Assembly (NCBI GenBank): GCA_028023455.1
Contig: JAQFVV010000276.1
Location: 1,225,291-1,289,290 of the forward strand
DNA: 64,000 nt
Reading direction: 5' to 3'
Origin: Epiperipatus broadwayi
Lineage: Eukaryota; Onychophora; Udeonychophora; Euonychophora; Peripatidae
A program made the translations under genes and the position numbers. The notes beneath the pieces were generated by a model. It searched no databases. It had not been told where the DNA came from and saw nothing but the letters and a program-made list of their open reading frames with translations. Below are positions 47,961-60,469 of this stretch, piece by piece. Numbering within the stretch: the stretch's first letter is position 1; every line of letters starts with the position of its first letter.

Positions 47961-49812
47961 GTTTTAAGTTCCTTGTTAGGAAAAATTAGACACATTAAAA
48001 TTGTTCAAAATAATGTTGTAAGTTTTATTTTAAAAGTAACAATTAATTTTTATTGTGTTGTCTAAGTAATATTTTTTATTTTAAAATTAATATTCAGGTT
48101 ATTAAAAGTATTTTAATTGTTTAAATAAAAGTATTCTATATTATAAAAATATTAAATAAATTTTATATAATATTAAAATAATGAGTTATATTGTTTTAGA
48201 AAATTATTTCGTAGACAGAAAAATTTAATTTATATGTAAATTAACATTTAAAAAGAACATCAACTGATGAAATCACTGGATAAAATAGGTCTAAATATAA
48301 GTGTTCAATCAGTCTAGATAGTTCTGTTCTTGTCTCATTTGATCTTGTTTTCTTTGTCTTATCTAACTGTGTCTTTAAAAGTTTTAATTTTTTATAAAAT
48401 ATTCTTTATTAAAGTTGGGAGTACAATTTTAAATAATTATTTTAATGTATTTAATGTTTGAGTAAATGAATTTATTCCCTATCAGTAAAATTTTCACATC
48501 AAAACTTAACAAAACTGTGATAATTTTATGGAGGCAATAGTTGTCATCAAAGCATTAGCTTAATGCCTAGCAAAAACTATGAGAATTTCAACCAATGAAA
48601 AAAACAATGATTTGTAAGAACTTTATATTTAATATTTTTAATATGTATGAGGTGGATGAACTTTTATATTTAGTAATTTTGATAAACTCTCATAAATATA
48701 AATTATTGAGAAATATATCTTATCATAATGCTGATGATAATTGTTAAAAGGTATTTAACAAGCTATGTGTGCTTTAAAAAGAAAAAAGGAAAAATGAAAG
48801 CAATATTATCCAAGTGAATTAAATATGTATGAATAATTTTTTTTTAATGTGAACATATTTTTATATTATCTGCGAATGTGTATGTCATGACCTGAATAAA
48901 TATTACATATTTTTAAAATTATACATATCAAGATTAAGAGAAAATACCTTTTGAACTATACATTTTAAAATACTTTCTTTATTAAAAGAAAGATGAAATT
49001 TAATATTATTTTAAGATTATCATTATGATTTATGTGACATATTACCTGAATGAAGAGACTGTACAAAATTACAAGAGGATATTTAATTAATATGTGCATG
49101 CTTGAAAAAATAAAAATTTTGAATTTTTAAGAAGCATCCTATGAAAAAATTATTACTGTTGAAATATGAGCACATATGTTTTTTAGAAAAAAGAATGAAC
49201 ATTGTCTGCTGAGAAAAATAATCGATAAATAATCTTATTCTTTAAGATGTTTTATAATTGTTTCTGATAAAAGAATATTAATTTTGCTATATTTTACCAT
49301 AAGTCTGAATTAGAATATATATACAATTTTATGTACAGGAAATTATTACCTAATACGAAAATTATATTAAGAATATTTTATCTGAAATACTCATTCTCCT
49401 GGAAAATGCTAAGAAATGGATTTAGATAAACTATTTATCCAATATGGATGGACAGTATTTCATTGAGATTTTAAAAGATTTAATTTTGTGATTTATAGAG
49501 TTTTAAAACAACAGGGGAGAGAGAAGTTTTGTTCAAACTTTTTTTGTAGGCAATAGCAATGGGGAATGTTCGGTACTAGAGGAATGAAAGCAAATGAAAA
49601 CTTTGGCAGCTTTGAAGTTTATTACTTTTCTATTTTTAGTATTAATATTTATTATTATTGATAATATTCAGTTAATATTTTTATTTTTATTAATAATAGA
49701 CAGCTAATATCTTTATTATTAGAAATATATTTAGTTTATTATTGAAATAATTTATTTTAAAAATAACAAAAGATAAGTATCAAAAAATTTAATTTTTTGA
49801 AAAGTAAAAATA
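47961..49812. other. AT-rich DNA, no features seen
   Basis: There is no frame above 60 codons and no recognisable repeat. A GGGAGAGAGAAG patch near 49515 is isolated. Confidence 0.55.
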
Positions 49813-50039
49813 AAATACCTATAACTTAAGATGTGATATGTTGGACTATTTCCATCATTGATGAGTAAATGTTGAATGTATAGAAAATTTTAAACTTTAT
49901 TTAAACTTTTCAAATACAAACAACTTGTTAGTAATAACACACAAATAGACAATACAGGTTAGTAATTACACAATGTTTTGAGTAGGATTATTCTCTCTTT
50001 TTCAGATATTACTAGCCTATATGCATAGTGACAATACTC

Positions 50040-50712
50040 ACAAGAAGCACTAAACAAGGAATTGTACTATCACTATGGAACAGAGCAAAGGAGGTTTGTT
50101 CAGAAACCAGTGATTTGGAAAAAGAAAAGATTCACATAGAACAAATGCTTATGAAGAATGGTTATCCATCAGCAGTCATCAGAAAAACCTTCAAGAGACA
50201 GCACAAAGAGACACCAAAAGAAAACAGTTATTGGTATGGTAGTGTATCCATACATACCAGGAATGGCGGACAAACTAAAGAGAATCTGCAGTCAATATAA
50301 TATTAGAACTGCTTTCCAAAGTCATACCACACTTCAAGGAATTCTTACTTCTACTAAGCCTAAACTGGAAATGCTGAAGAACAAAAACTGCATCTATGAA
50401 ATACCATGTGAATGTGGAAGGAAATACATTGGTGAGACCTGCTGCCCTGTTGAACAACGATTGAAGGAACACAAACTAATGGTTAAAAGAGAAAAAACAG
50501 ATGTGTCTACCATAGCAGATCATGTATGTACTAATGACCACATCCTCAAGTGGGAAAATACAAAGATATTGGATAAAGAGGAGAAAATGCATAGAAGAAA
50601 ATTCAAGGAAGCTGCTCATATGACAATGGTAAATAATCTTATAAGTCAACCCAGTATGGGAATACACAATGTATGGAAGCCTCTAATTAATCTTTCTCTT
50701 AGAAAAAAATAA
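50040..50712 (+). pseudogene. PLE post-RT linker and GIY-YIG endonuclease
   Basis: The first frame (about 50040-50230) has the linker NRAKEVCSETSDLEKEKIHI. A frameshift near 50225 moves to the second frame, which runs to the stop at 50710-50712. That frame reads VVYPYIPGMADKLKRICSQY, FQSHTTLQGILTSTKPK, then IYEIPCECGRKYIGET (intact IY...YIG with the CX1C cysteines), VEQRLKEHK with the catalytic Arg, and IADHVCTNDH. KILDKEEKMHRRKFKEAAHM and PSMGIHNVWKPL complete it. This is the best-preserved GIY-YIG domain in the window. The RT is lost. In PLEs this domain nicks target DNA. Confidence 0.88.
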
Positions 50713-50811
50713 AAATAAAAATGATGTGACTTGTTATAAAAAAAAATTGAAGGACTTAGGAGGATTTAAACCAACCCTCATATATAAATATATCAATTTT
50801 CTACTATATGT

Positions 50812-50900
50812 TGCCTTTGACAGAATAGCTCAGTTGGTAGAGTGTTTGCCTTAAATTAGATATACAAGAATCTAAAGGTGCAAGTTCAACTTCTAAGCAA
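50812..50900 (+). other. tRNA-like sequence with A and B boxes
   Basis: TAGCTCAGTTGG (50826-50837) is a perfect A-box consensus. About 45 bp later AGTTCAACTTC (50883-50893) resembles a B box. An AGAT...ATCT pair between them mimics an anticodon or variable arm. It cannot fold into a full cloverleaf with good acceptor pairing, so it is a tRNA pseudogene, SINE head or pol III promoter within the PLE 3' region rather than a tRNA gene. Confidence 0.5.
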
Positions 50901-50901
50901 A

Positions 50902-51128
50902 TATTGTCACTGTGCATATAGGCCAGCAACACCTGAAGAAGAGTGGAGAATAATACTACTCAAAACATTGTGTAATTACTAACCTGTATTGTCTATTTGT
51001 GTGTTATTACTAACAAGTTGTTTGTATTTCAAAAGGTTAAATAAAGTTTAAAATTTTCTATACATTCAACATTCACTCATAAATGAAGGAAATAGTCCAA
51101 CATATCACATCTTATAATATACCATCAT
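50902..51128 (-). repeat. PLE right terminal repeat with hammerhead-like core
   Basis: Inverted copy of 49829-50035. On the plus strand it includes ACAC-CTGAAGA (50933-50939), a six-pair stem (GAGTGG/CTACTC), then AAAAC-ATT-GTGT. This has the layout of a hammerhead with CUGANGA intact but G12 replaced by A. The left arm shows the same AAAA, so the change is old. Confidence 0.5.
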
Positions 51129-51159
51129 TACAAAACTTTGGACAAATACCTATAACTTA

Positions 51160-52799
51160 TTTTATATTCAGATGATCAAAAAGAGAAGGATATCACCATA
51201 TTTTATTCCAATAATTGTTGAAATTAATGGTAAATTATTGCACATTTTAATAATATTGTAATGATATTTTAATTTATATTTTGTTTTATTTATCATATTG
51301 CTTGAGTATTAAAATGTATGAATCATATTTATATGATTATGAATATATTAATTGTTTTATGAATGCAATGTAAAGATAAAAAATGTCTTGTAGTATATCT
51401 AAAGGTATTTAAGTAATAGTATGCATATTTTTCAATATGTTTATAAGTTTCTAAGATATCATTTTAGACACTATTTGTTTAGATACAATAAAATAAAGAT
51501 GTTGATCTCTAAATTATCTTGCATTATAATATAAATGAATGAATGTGTGATAACAATGGACATTTTGTTGAAATCATTTGTGTATACAATATTTTGAACC
51601 TTCATGAATTTTATTAAATATTTATTTTGGAAACATGTTTTGGAGATTATTTTATGTAACATAGTTAGATTTTCTTTGCGATGTTATGAGAAGTATTCAG
51701 AATGTGAAAGATGAAGAATAGTGGTCTGGGAAATTAGTTGTAAAATGAAACCCTAGGTGCTAGGGATATTAAAGAGGAATATTATATGTGAATCATATTG
51801 TTGTGAATTGAGGAATTTAATACAGATAACAAAGTTCTGTGTAATTAGCACATGGCCAATTGTGTTCTTTCCATAGTTCAGTAAGAGTTCAGGTAGAAGC
51901 CATGACTGGAATTTAGGATATATGATAAATATGTGATCTTAAGCACTGTAACCATGATGTTTCATATTCATTTGAGTTATTACTGTACTCATATCCCTCA
52001 CTATAATCACTATTAATCACCCCTGAATATTACATCATAAATGATCATTTAAAAGTTGGTTAGAATAATAACTGGACTGTTGAAAGTTGTCAATATTTGT
52101 GAATACAAGAGAAAAGAACATTTTTATCACAAATGATATTTAATTATTTGTTGTTTATAGAGAAAGAAGAAAAGGAATGATTTGATATTCCTGAATGTAT
52201 CCTTAAACTCAAATATTTAGTACATATTTTGTTTGATTGTAAGAAAGAATGGTGAAAAGCAATGAATGCTATTTTGGTAATAGATTATAAAATAAATAAA
52301 TATAGTATGTAAAAGCAATATAATTCTTTAATATAATTTAAATTTTCTATAAAAAGAGTGAATATATAGAAGAGTAAAGTTATAGGGCTATTTAAAATAT
52401 TTTAAAAGTAAATACTTGTATAAAGTAATGGGTAATAGTTGATTAGACACCCACGCTGCTTGATGGCATAGTGCTATGCAAAAATTATAAAAGATTAACA
52501 TTCCCAGGGCATCTTTTTTTTGGATTTTCTTTCTTTTTTATTATACATTTGATAAATCAAACATAGAATTATTAATTTGTAAATATTTTTTATTAACTAC
52601 AAATTTACAAAAATAAAAATCAAACACAGAATTTTTAGTTTCTGAATGCCTTGTTTTATTAAAATCAACAAATGTTCAACTTATTATAGTTGTTTTTGGT
52701 TTCTTTATTTTTAAAAATGAAATCAACTAATATCAAACTTATTCTGCTTCTTTTATTAACATCAAAAAATTTTCAAGTTATTAGTGTTGGTTTTATTTT
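51160..52799. other. AT-rich DNA, no features seen
   Basis: Only short chance frames are present (for example 63 minus-strand codons at 51471-51662). Confidence 0.5.
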
Positions 52800-53045
52800 T
52801 GGTTTTTTTTTTTTTTTTTTTTTTACAAAAAAAAAATCAGTAAATGTAAAACATTGTATGCTTTTTTTTTAGGTTTTCACAAATTATTATTCTTTTTTTT
52901 TGTTCCACTTTTTTTTTGGGGGGGGGGGGACAACATCAACAAATTTAAAAGTTATTATGCTATTTTTTGGGGGTTTCATTTTTTAAAAAAAAAAAAAAAT
53001 TACATCAACAAATTTAAACATTATTATGATATATTTTTTTTGCTA
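52800..53045. repeat. Tandem poly-T/poly-A-rich degenerate repeat
   Basis: Between about 52550 and 53045 the text ATCAACAAATTTAAA...TTATTATG followed by a T-run recurs at least four times with ~60-75-bp spacing. The T-runs are at 52803-52824, 52862-52870, 52908-52916 (followed by 11 G) and 52979-53040. It is a decayed minisatellite with homopolymers; base accuracy here may be poor. Confidence 0.6.
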
Positions 53046-56033
53046 TAAAGATTAAAAAATTAAAAAACCAGCTGCTTGCAGCTCCACTAATAGATGTATA
53101 ACTTGAACAAACAGTATTCTGGACCTGTCAAACCAATTTAACTTCTGTTATTGGTAAATCAGAGAATGGAACAATGTCTGGGTTTTCCGGCACTATGTTG
53201 TTGGTCTCATTGAGATTATGGAGAATATGTTATTTGACACATTACCTACTTCACACCCTTTAACAATGTTTTGCACCTTAAAAGTTGACTACATAAATGT
53301 GTAAACCCTAAGATAATTATTGGTTAGTCAAATTGTTGATTTCAATACAAATTAAAAATAAAATACTTTACAATTAATGATTTTTATATTATTGAAATAC
53401 ACACACCTTCAGACAAATGGGTGAATTTGCATAAATGATTTAGTGTAATGCAACAACATGGCCTGGAATGTGTAGTACAACAGAAATGTTGTAGTCACAT
53501 AATGCACATCCCATATAAAAGGCATTATCATGTGTTTTAGCAGATAAATCATGCTATAAATATGGTTGGCCATGTAAATGGCATATTTATGTGTTTCAGT
53601 ACATAAATCATGCTATGAAATGGTGTGTGTGTCTAATCAACAAATACCAAGTAATGAATGAAGTTATTTCAGAAACTATATTTTTCTTTATTTAAATTTG
53701 CATTGAAATGTTAAAATATACCTGAAAGATAAAAAGAAATATTTTACTGGTACATAAATGATGTTCCTAATCTTTTTCAATATAGTGATATATGTTAAAT
53801 TTTGAATAAGTGCTAATTTTAATTGTATAATTAATAGGCATTACTATAATTATAATTACTTTCCAAAAAGCAGAAGCATATTATTAGTTGAATAAATTGT
53901 ATTTATTTATTGTTATTGTTTTATTATAATAATGATTATGAAATATTGTTATTTTAATGAAAGAAAATAATAGTAATACTACTATAATGTATCATATATT
54001 TTATTTTATACATCAAATAGTCAGAATGAGAGCTATTTAATGTTTATTTATTTTATTATGTTTTCTTATGTAAATGTTTTAATCTGATTAATTTTCTTAT
54101 GTTATTTTTTGTAAGTATTTTAAATTTTATAAGTTTATATTGTTGTAAATATATAATATTGTTAAATGACAAAATTGTTAATGTTTTTTAGAATTCATAT
54201 TGTCTCAAGAGTTTTATTTGTTGATATGTCTGAGTGCTTTTTGAATCTTCCTATCCACACACATGACTTATAAAAAAATATTTGGATCATTATATTACTG
54301 CATATGATTAATAAAAATATATTATTATAATTATTACAGAAGATCTCATTGGTGATTATAAAGATTATACAATGCTAATTTTAAAATATTTAATATTGCA
54401 ATTATATTAAGAATATAATATTTTTTGTAAATACCACATAGAAATAAAAAAAAAAAAATTCTAGCATAATATGATTGGAAATGTTTTAAAATTTATCTAA
54501 AATATTAAAGATGATGTTTTTTATAAGAATTTATAATTTGTTTTCATTTATTGAAGAGTACTAGTTAAATATATATATGATTTTTAAAATCGTTAAAATA
54601 TTCTAGTTGTTCGTTGATGTTTTGTGAGAGTAGTTGAATATATGTAAAATTTCTCATTATATTTAACTATATAGATATATTAAACAACTTTCATACTTCC
54701 ACATTCTTTTTAAATTTATGTAAATAAAGATACAATATGCAGCTACATGGTATTAATTTGGTTATAATTATTATTAGGAAATAAACCCGAGATATTGAGT
54801 AATTATAAGAGTTAGATGAAGTGATAATGGATAGAAATTTTAGTTAATGTTAAGTTTTAATATTATTTTTATGAAACAATAGTAATTGATTTATTGTTTT
54901 ATAATAAATTTTAGATTATTTAAGCTAGGATTTATTTAATGTGTTATGAGCAATGAGAGTATTACAAGGTAGTTTTGTTATATAAATTAAGTAGGATAAT
55001 ATTCTTATGCTATTGATAGTATATCTTTCTGGATACAATCCTCAATGTTAAACCAAAAGTGTACCGTGCTGAATGTCTTGTGCAAAGAGTTTTCATAATT
55101 TTTGTTAGTATTTTAATCGAACCATATTTTAGTATTACATAATGAGCTAGTCGTAATTTAAATTGTTAGTATAATAAATGATCCGGTAATTCAATTGAAA
55201 CTTTATTTAATTTGTGTTTTTTTATTATCTTGATTTATTATGTAAATAAGACAAATTACTTTAAATGGTAATTTTATTAGATATAATATGTTAGAAATAT
55301 ATTCTGAGCTAATCAAAGTATCGTTGTTTTAATAAGTATCGTTTTCGAAAAGGATTATTCTGATAATTTGATCGTAAATTAGATATATTACTTTGGAGAG
55401 TTGAGCCGGAGAGTTTTTCTCAATGTTAGCCGGAGAGTCCTTTCTAATTCGGTTAGCAAGGGTACAATATATAGATATGTTCAGATAGAACTTTTTTACT
55501 TAATCTACACCTTTTTTCCTCGAAATATATAATAAATATTTCATATTAAAGACCATTAAAACAAAAAGTAACTTCTCATTTCTCATTTTCTTTTTCTGTA
55601 TATTTATTATAATAATCTCCAGTATGACAATGGTATTTTTGTTTGCTACTTTTTCTACATCCAAATTGCTTCTCAAGCATAGGTCCATCTAATTTATAAA
55701 TAAAACATCTACTCAATACTCTCAATTGAGCTTTTTTTAACTAGATAAATCATACAAAATGACAAAAAGTAAATTAATTTTGTCATAATATTATTTTTCT
55801 TAAATTTCCTAGTCAGATTATAACTTTTATAATCTTATCATTTATTGTTTTGCAGATTATTTTATCCATATCTGCATATCTTTTCCTCTTTAATAAAATT
55901 GATATTTTTTATTTTTATATAATTCATATAGATACTCTGCTCATCTTTTCAGAATATTTAACTACTTTTTAAATAAATTATCAGTATATTTATGAGTTGG
56001 ATGTTTTCAAAAATACTTCATTGATAATATACA
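53046..56033. other. AT-rich DNA with a short tandem duplication
   Basis: At 53515-53625 a ~65-bp unit (GGCATTATCATGTGTTTTAG ... ATAAATCATGCTAT) occurs twice. At 55395-55440 GAGCCGGAGAGT and TAGCCGGAGAGT repeat within 32 bp. No gene is recognised. Confidence 0.5.

Positions 56034-56101
<68 letters not shown>
56034..56101. repeat. (AT)n microsatellite, about 34 units
   Basis: Uninterrupted AT run, the longest in the window. Confidence 0.95.
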
Positions 56102-56103
<2 letters not shown>

Positions 56104-56449
56104 CATTTGATAGTATTTTTATAAAACCATTATATTGTCTTTCTTATATACTTTCTTCTGGATTGAATATAAAATATAATCAATTTTATAGACAACTTTA
56201 TGTTTCAATAATAAATTTATTTTTATCAAACCGATTTTCATTCAAAATTGAATCTTGCCAAGATGTTATAATAATTCCAAATGTCACATGGTTTATATAT
56301 TATCTTCGTACACCATCTACTGGTCAATTTTAACTTTAAAATTGTTTTCATATTTTCCAATTTTTATTTAATGTCCATTTTCCTCCCAACTTTATTGACC
56401 CTTGTACTAAATTCATACATTTCTTTTTATTTTCTTATATATACATTGT

Positions 56450-57655
56450 CTAATATACTTTTCTTTCTTTGTAATTTTTATAATATTTGATCACTTCAAT
56501 ACTTTCTTCACATTTCATAATATGTCCTGTTTCTAAAAAATGGAAAAATGGTCCTGACTTAATATCTTTCCTATTTAATGCTCTGTCATGCTCTTTACCT
56601 CTTTCTATCTTACTTTTTACTGACTGACCTATATATATCATCATACATCTTTTACACATATTTTATAAACTATTCCTATCTTATCACTCTCATCATTTCT
56701 TATTTTTTCATTACTTACTAATTTATTTAATGATTTACTATTTTTCCATCCAATACCTATATTCTCATTCATTTTTTTTTCTTTCATTTAGAATTTTATA
56801 TACTTTCTTGGAATATGGAATAGAAATCCATTTCTTATTTTTTCTTTTATTTTTATTGCTAACTTTCTTATATTCTCTTTTATTTCTTAATATATTTCTT
56901 ACAACTCTACCATTATATCCATATTCAATGTATTCCTTCTGGACCTGCAACTTTTGCTCCTTTGCCTCATTTTTGTTCAATGTAAGCCTATTATTTTTTC
57001 TCTTTTATTCCTTTCAGTACACCCATTTTCTGACACCAAAGTTGATAAGATATTGGATATATCATTCCCTTTTCTCCATTTTCATCCTTTTTTATTAATA
57101 AATCTAAATATTTTATTCCCTCTTCATTATTTTCTATTGTAAATTTAATGTTAAACATATTTTTATTTGGTTCATTAAATGCTTTCATTATGTTTCTTCT
57201 ATTTTCTACTACTATAATATCATCTACATATCTATAATATTTTATAATTTTTCCATTTTCAATATACTCATTAATTACTTTCTGCTCAATCCAATCTACC
57301 ATACTTGATGCTATAATCTCACTTATCGAACAACCCATTATCCATCCTTTTTCTATATTCCAAAATTCATTATTATATTTTATATACAATGTTTTATTGA
57401 TTATGATTAAAACTTCTTCTTTGATTATTATCCATTTCTTTGACATTATCTTCTCATTTTTTATTTTTCTTACTACAATTTCAATACTTTCTTTCCTAGA
57501 CACACTTTGATACATTTTTTCTATATCAAATGATGCTATATTACTATTTCTACTTAATTTAACTGTTTTTAATTCTTTTACTACTTCCTTGGAATTTTTT
57601 ACACAATACTTTCCATATACCATATTATCTGCAAGTTTTTTATATATTACATTAC
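56450..57655 (-). pseudogene. Penelope-like element RT and GIY-YIG, 5'-truncated
   Basis: The minus strand opens with IYKKLADNMVYGKYCVKN and runs 210 codons (57623-56991). RT motif A is SFDIEKMYQSV, with the MGCSISEIIASSMVDWIE block and motif C YYRYVDDIIVVENRR (both aspartates present), followed by IKYLDLLIKKDENG. After a frameshift comes the linker (EYIEYGYNGRVVRNILRNK; KKWISIPYSKKVYKIL). A second shift leads to the GIY-YIG domain CKRCMMIYIGQSVKSKIERG with HFLETGHI. The RT fingers are missing. The start lies ~110 bp from a microsatellite. Catalytic residues are better kept than in the other PLEs here. Confidence 0.88.
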
Positions 57656-57765
57656 ATATTAATTTTAATATATATCCATTGAAATCTATTATTAATCATA
57701 TAGGCATATTTTCTTTGTGGGTTTTATATTTCCAAATACCATAGGATGTTCATATGCTGTTGGAT

Positions 57766-57806
57766 ATTATTATTATTGTTGTTGTTATTATTATTATTAT
57801 TATTAT

Positions 57807-57853
<47 letters not shown>

Positions 57854-57875
57854 GTAGTAGTAGTAGAGTAGTAGT
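57766..57875. repeat. (ATT)n/(AGT)n microsatellite
   Basis: ATT/GTT units pass into AGT units. The next LINE begins directly after it. It may be the tail of an older plus-strand element or the insertion target. Confidence 0.9.
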
Positions 57876-57879
57876 CAAG

Positions 57880-57897
57880 ATGGCCACCATGCCTCAC
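57880..57897 (+). promoter_or_regulatory. AAGATGGCC motif at the LINE 5' end
   Basis: TCAAGATGGCCACCATG at the first bases of the element contains AAGATGGC, the core of the YY1 site that sets transcription start in mammalian L1. Whether this host uses such a factor is unknown; the copy at 34.0 kb lacks it. Confidence 0.3.
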
Positions 57898-58077
57898 AAG
57901 CACGTCGTTTTGGCTCCAAAATAAATTTAAAATTTTCATTGAAATTCTACTATTTGAGTCTACTTGTGGTTGATACTTTTATCATTATAGTTTATTACAC
58001 CAGAATAAACAATTAGGTAGATAAAATCTACTTCCTTTTTTAAAATCTGACAGATTTAATTTATCTGTTATATAACT

Positions 58078-59940
58078 ATGGAGTCAAAAGACTCGTTGCT
58101 TCTAAATCAAATGACAAACGTGAGCCTACAAATAATTCTGTTATGTCTAATAATAATTCATTATTTCAAACTGAAGATGTTCAAATTACAATCAATAACC
58201 AAAATAAATCGAATAACACAATTCAAACTAGCAATCAAGTGAAACCGCAAGCAAAGCTAATGAAACCTAGAAAAATGTTCGGCTCTGTTAACGTTCAAAC
58301 GAGCATGCAAGAGTCTATCAAAAACATGGACAGTTTCCCAGAATTACCGAAAACAACTAATAATATTAATGTTAATAACCTTATGCAAGAATCAGACAAT
58401 AATCAACATTTTTTCAAACAAGATCTAAAGGAAAATCAAATAAAAGAAAATAATTCGTATGCTAGAGCAGTTAAATCTCATGCCGATAATATTACCAGTA
58501 ACGTGCAAAATTCAACTGAATACTTAATAGAAGTATTAGGCCTAGAAAATGATAATGAAGATGAACAAAATAATGTAAATATAATACCAGATGATACCCA
58601 ATTAATTACTTCGGAATTATATGCTCTGTACACAAATAATTTTAACCAAACCATACTTCAAAGTCTCTTTAGATCGTTCCAAAAATTTCATAGCGAGAAA
58701 ACGTTAATAATGGCAGTTACAAACACGGAATGCGATTTATTTAAATTTCCTATGGATGAATTTTATCAACTTTTGACTGAAAAAAATTATGGACATTTAT
58801 TTATAAAATATTATACCATCCTAATAATAGATATTTATGCATAGAATTCCATAATAAAACGAAAAGGAATATTTTCAAAAATAATATTAAATTTTTGAAC
58901 TCAAGAATCCTTTGTTACATCGATATGGAGCGACCCCCCTATCTCTACAAGGAAGAATCAAAAACTGCCACGTTGATTTTAATGAAATTGACTTGCAATT
59001 AATTCTGTCAAAATATGGGAAAATAACAAACTTTAAATATCTGCTTGATAAAAATGCAGTTATCCCAGTATTTTTAAATATTGCGATGTTTAGCATAACA
59101 TTAAACAAGAATGTTACACCTAGTGATATACCAACTGTACATGAAACAGACATCTCACCAGTAATCGTCACTTTTAGAGGTTTACCACCCCAGTGCTTTC
59201 ATTGCAAACAACGATCGCATTTAATACAAGACTGCCCTACCAAAGTATGTCAAAAATGCGGATTAAAACACACGAGAACACATCGTTGCTGGAGCCAATT
59301 AAATACAACAAAATATAACAAAAATATCAACATCAAAGTAACACCAACTTTAAGTCAAACAGGAGATAATGATAATACCCAAATGGAGTTACCACAAACC
59401 CGGGATTCATCAACCTTGATTATCTCTGACAAACAATCAATACCAATACACCTGGATGTACCAATAATTAGTAACTCAGAACTTGATGATGAGAATATTA
59501 GCTCATCCTCATCAAGTGAGCTTGAAGATATTTTCACAGAAGATTCCATTCTGTTTCAATTAGTAACAAAAAATAAAAAAATTGCAAAAAGAAAAAAGGG
59601 AATTGATGTAACTGAATTGATTCAAGATAATAATAATCAATCTACCGCTATAAAATGTAAATCACCAGTGAATCATGCTCCAACAAAGCAATCCATTCCG
59701 TTTAAAAAGAAAATAAAATCTAATAACTCTGACCTCCAAATAACAGGAACTCCAATGGACACACACTCGGATAGACAATTGCGTTCAGTTGCTTCCACTT
59801 CAACACCACAACAGCAGGTATATTTAGCTGGTGTTGATATCCACAGAAGAACACATAAGAAAATAAAAGTTAATACTGAACACACATCAGATAATCCTAA
59901 TGCAAATTATCCTGGACACATTAAACCAAACAAAACTTAG
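58078..59940 (+). pseudogene. LINE ORF1: Gag-like with two zinc knuckles, nearly intact
   Basis: An ATG at 58078 is one frame off the main frame, which is open from about 58080 and has an internal ATG at 58143. The first part is Asn/Gln-rich, with acidic stretches (58550). The frame stops at 58842-58844, and the second half (58912-59940) is in another frame. It carries an RRM-like segment, then CFHCKQRSHLIQDC (CX2CX4HX4C, complete) and CQKCGLKHTRTHRC. A Ser-rich block (ISSSSSSELED) and basic KRKKG/KKKIK patches precede the end at 59940. It is an RNA-binding coat protein of the element. One frameshift near 58840-58910 separates the halves. Confidence 0.85.
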
Positions 59941-60469
59941 TGATATATCATGAATGAAGAACTATATCCAACCGTTTTTATTTTATTTTTATTTTATCCA
60001 ATTTGTGTTAAATACTCTGTTGTAATGATTTTTTTTGTTAATTTTTATGTTTGGTAGGGGTTCATTGCTGATTACACTTACCCAGCTAAAATACATATAT
60101 CACATTAATAATATTATACACACACTACATGACAAACAACCACACATAATTACATCTTATACCCGTAAACTAAATAAACATAAATGTTATAATAAACAGA
60201 CACATATATCTATAAATTATAAACTCACTAATACATTTTTCCTTTTATTATTAAACATGCTATATCTATTCTCATTATATACTATACAAAATTATTACCT
60301 TCCTTTAACATCCTATCCCACTGTTACATTGGATAGATTGTTCCAGTCTTCATATGACTATACTTACTCCATAAAATCTCTTACTTTCCACTACCAAGAT
60401 CATTAACAACTACAAACATTATGCATATACAACAAATTACCATAATCATTGTACAATCTAGAATTACTC
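59941..60469. other. LINE inter-ORF region
   Basis: A 123-codon plus-strand frame (60035-60406) lies between ORF1 and ORF2. It is rich in Tyr, Ile, Thr and Leu and resembles nothing known. It probably is spacer. No other signal was seen. Confidence 0.4.

Larger units (their letters stand above)
49813..51159 (+). mobile_element. Penelope-like element with inverted repeats and 16-bp TSD
   Basis: AAATACCTATAACTTA occurs at 49813-49828 and 51144-51159, exactly flanking the insertion. Inside, the left arm (49829-50035) and right arm (about 50902-51128) are inverted copies of a terminal repeat also found solo at 2.0 kb. The coding fragment (about 50040-50712) lies between them, with a tRNA-like stretch at 50812-50900. 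The element is 5'-truncated (no RT), the usual state of PLE copies. Confidence 0.88.

Noticed and set aside
56730-57098. 122-codon plus-strand frame rich in Phe, Leu and Ser resembling a membrane protein
   Set aside because: It is the antisense shadow of the minus-strand PLE linker/RT region.
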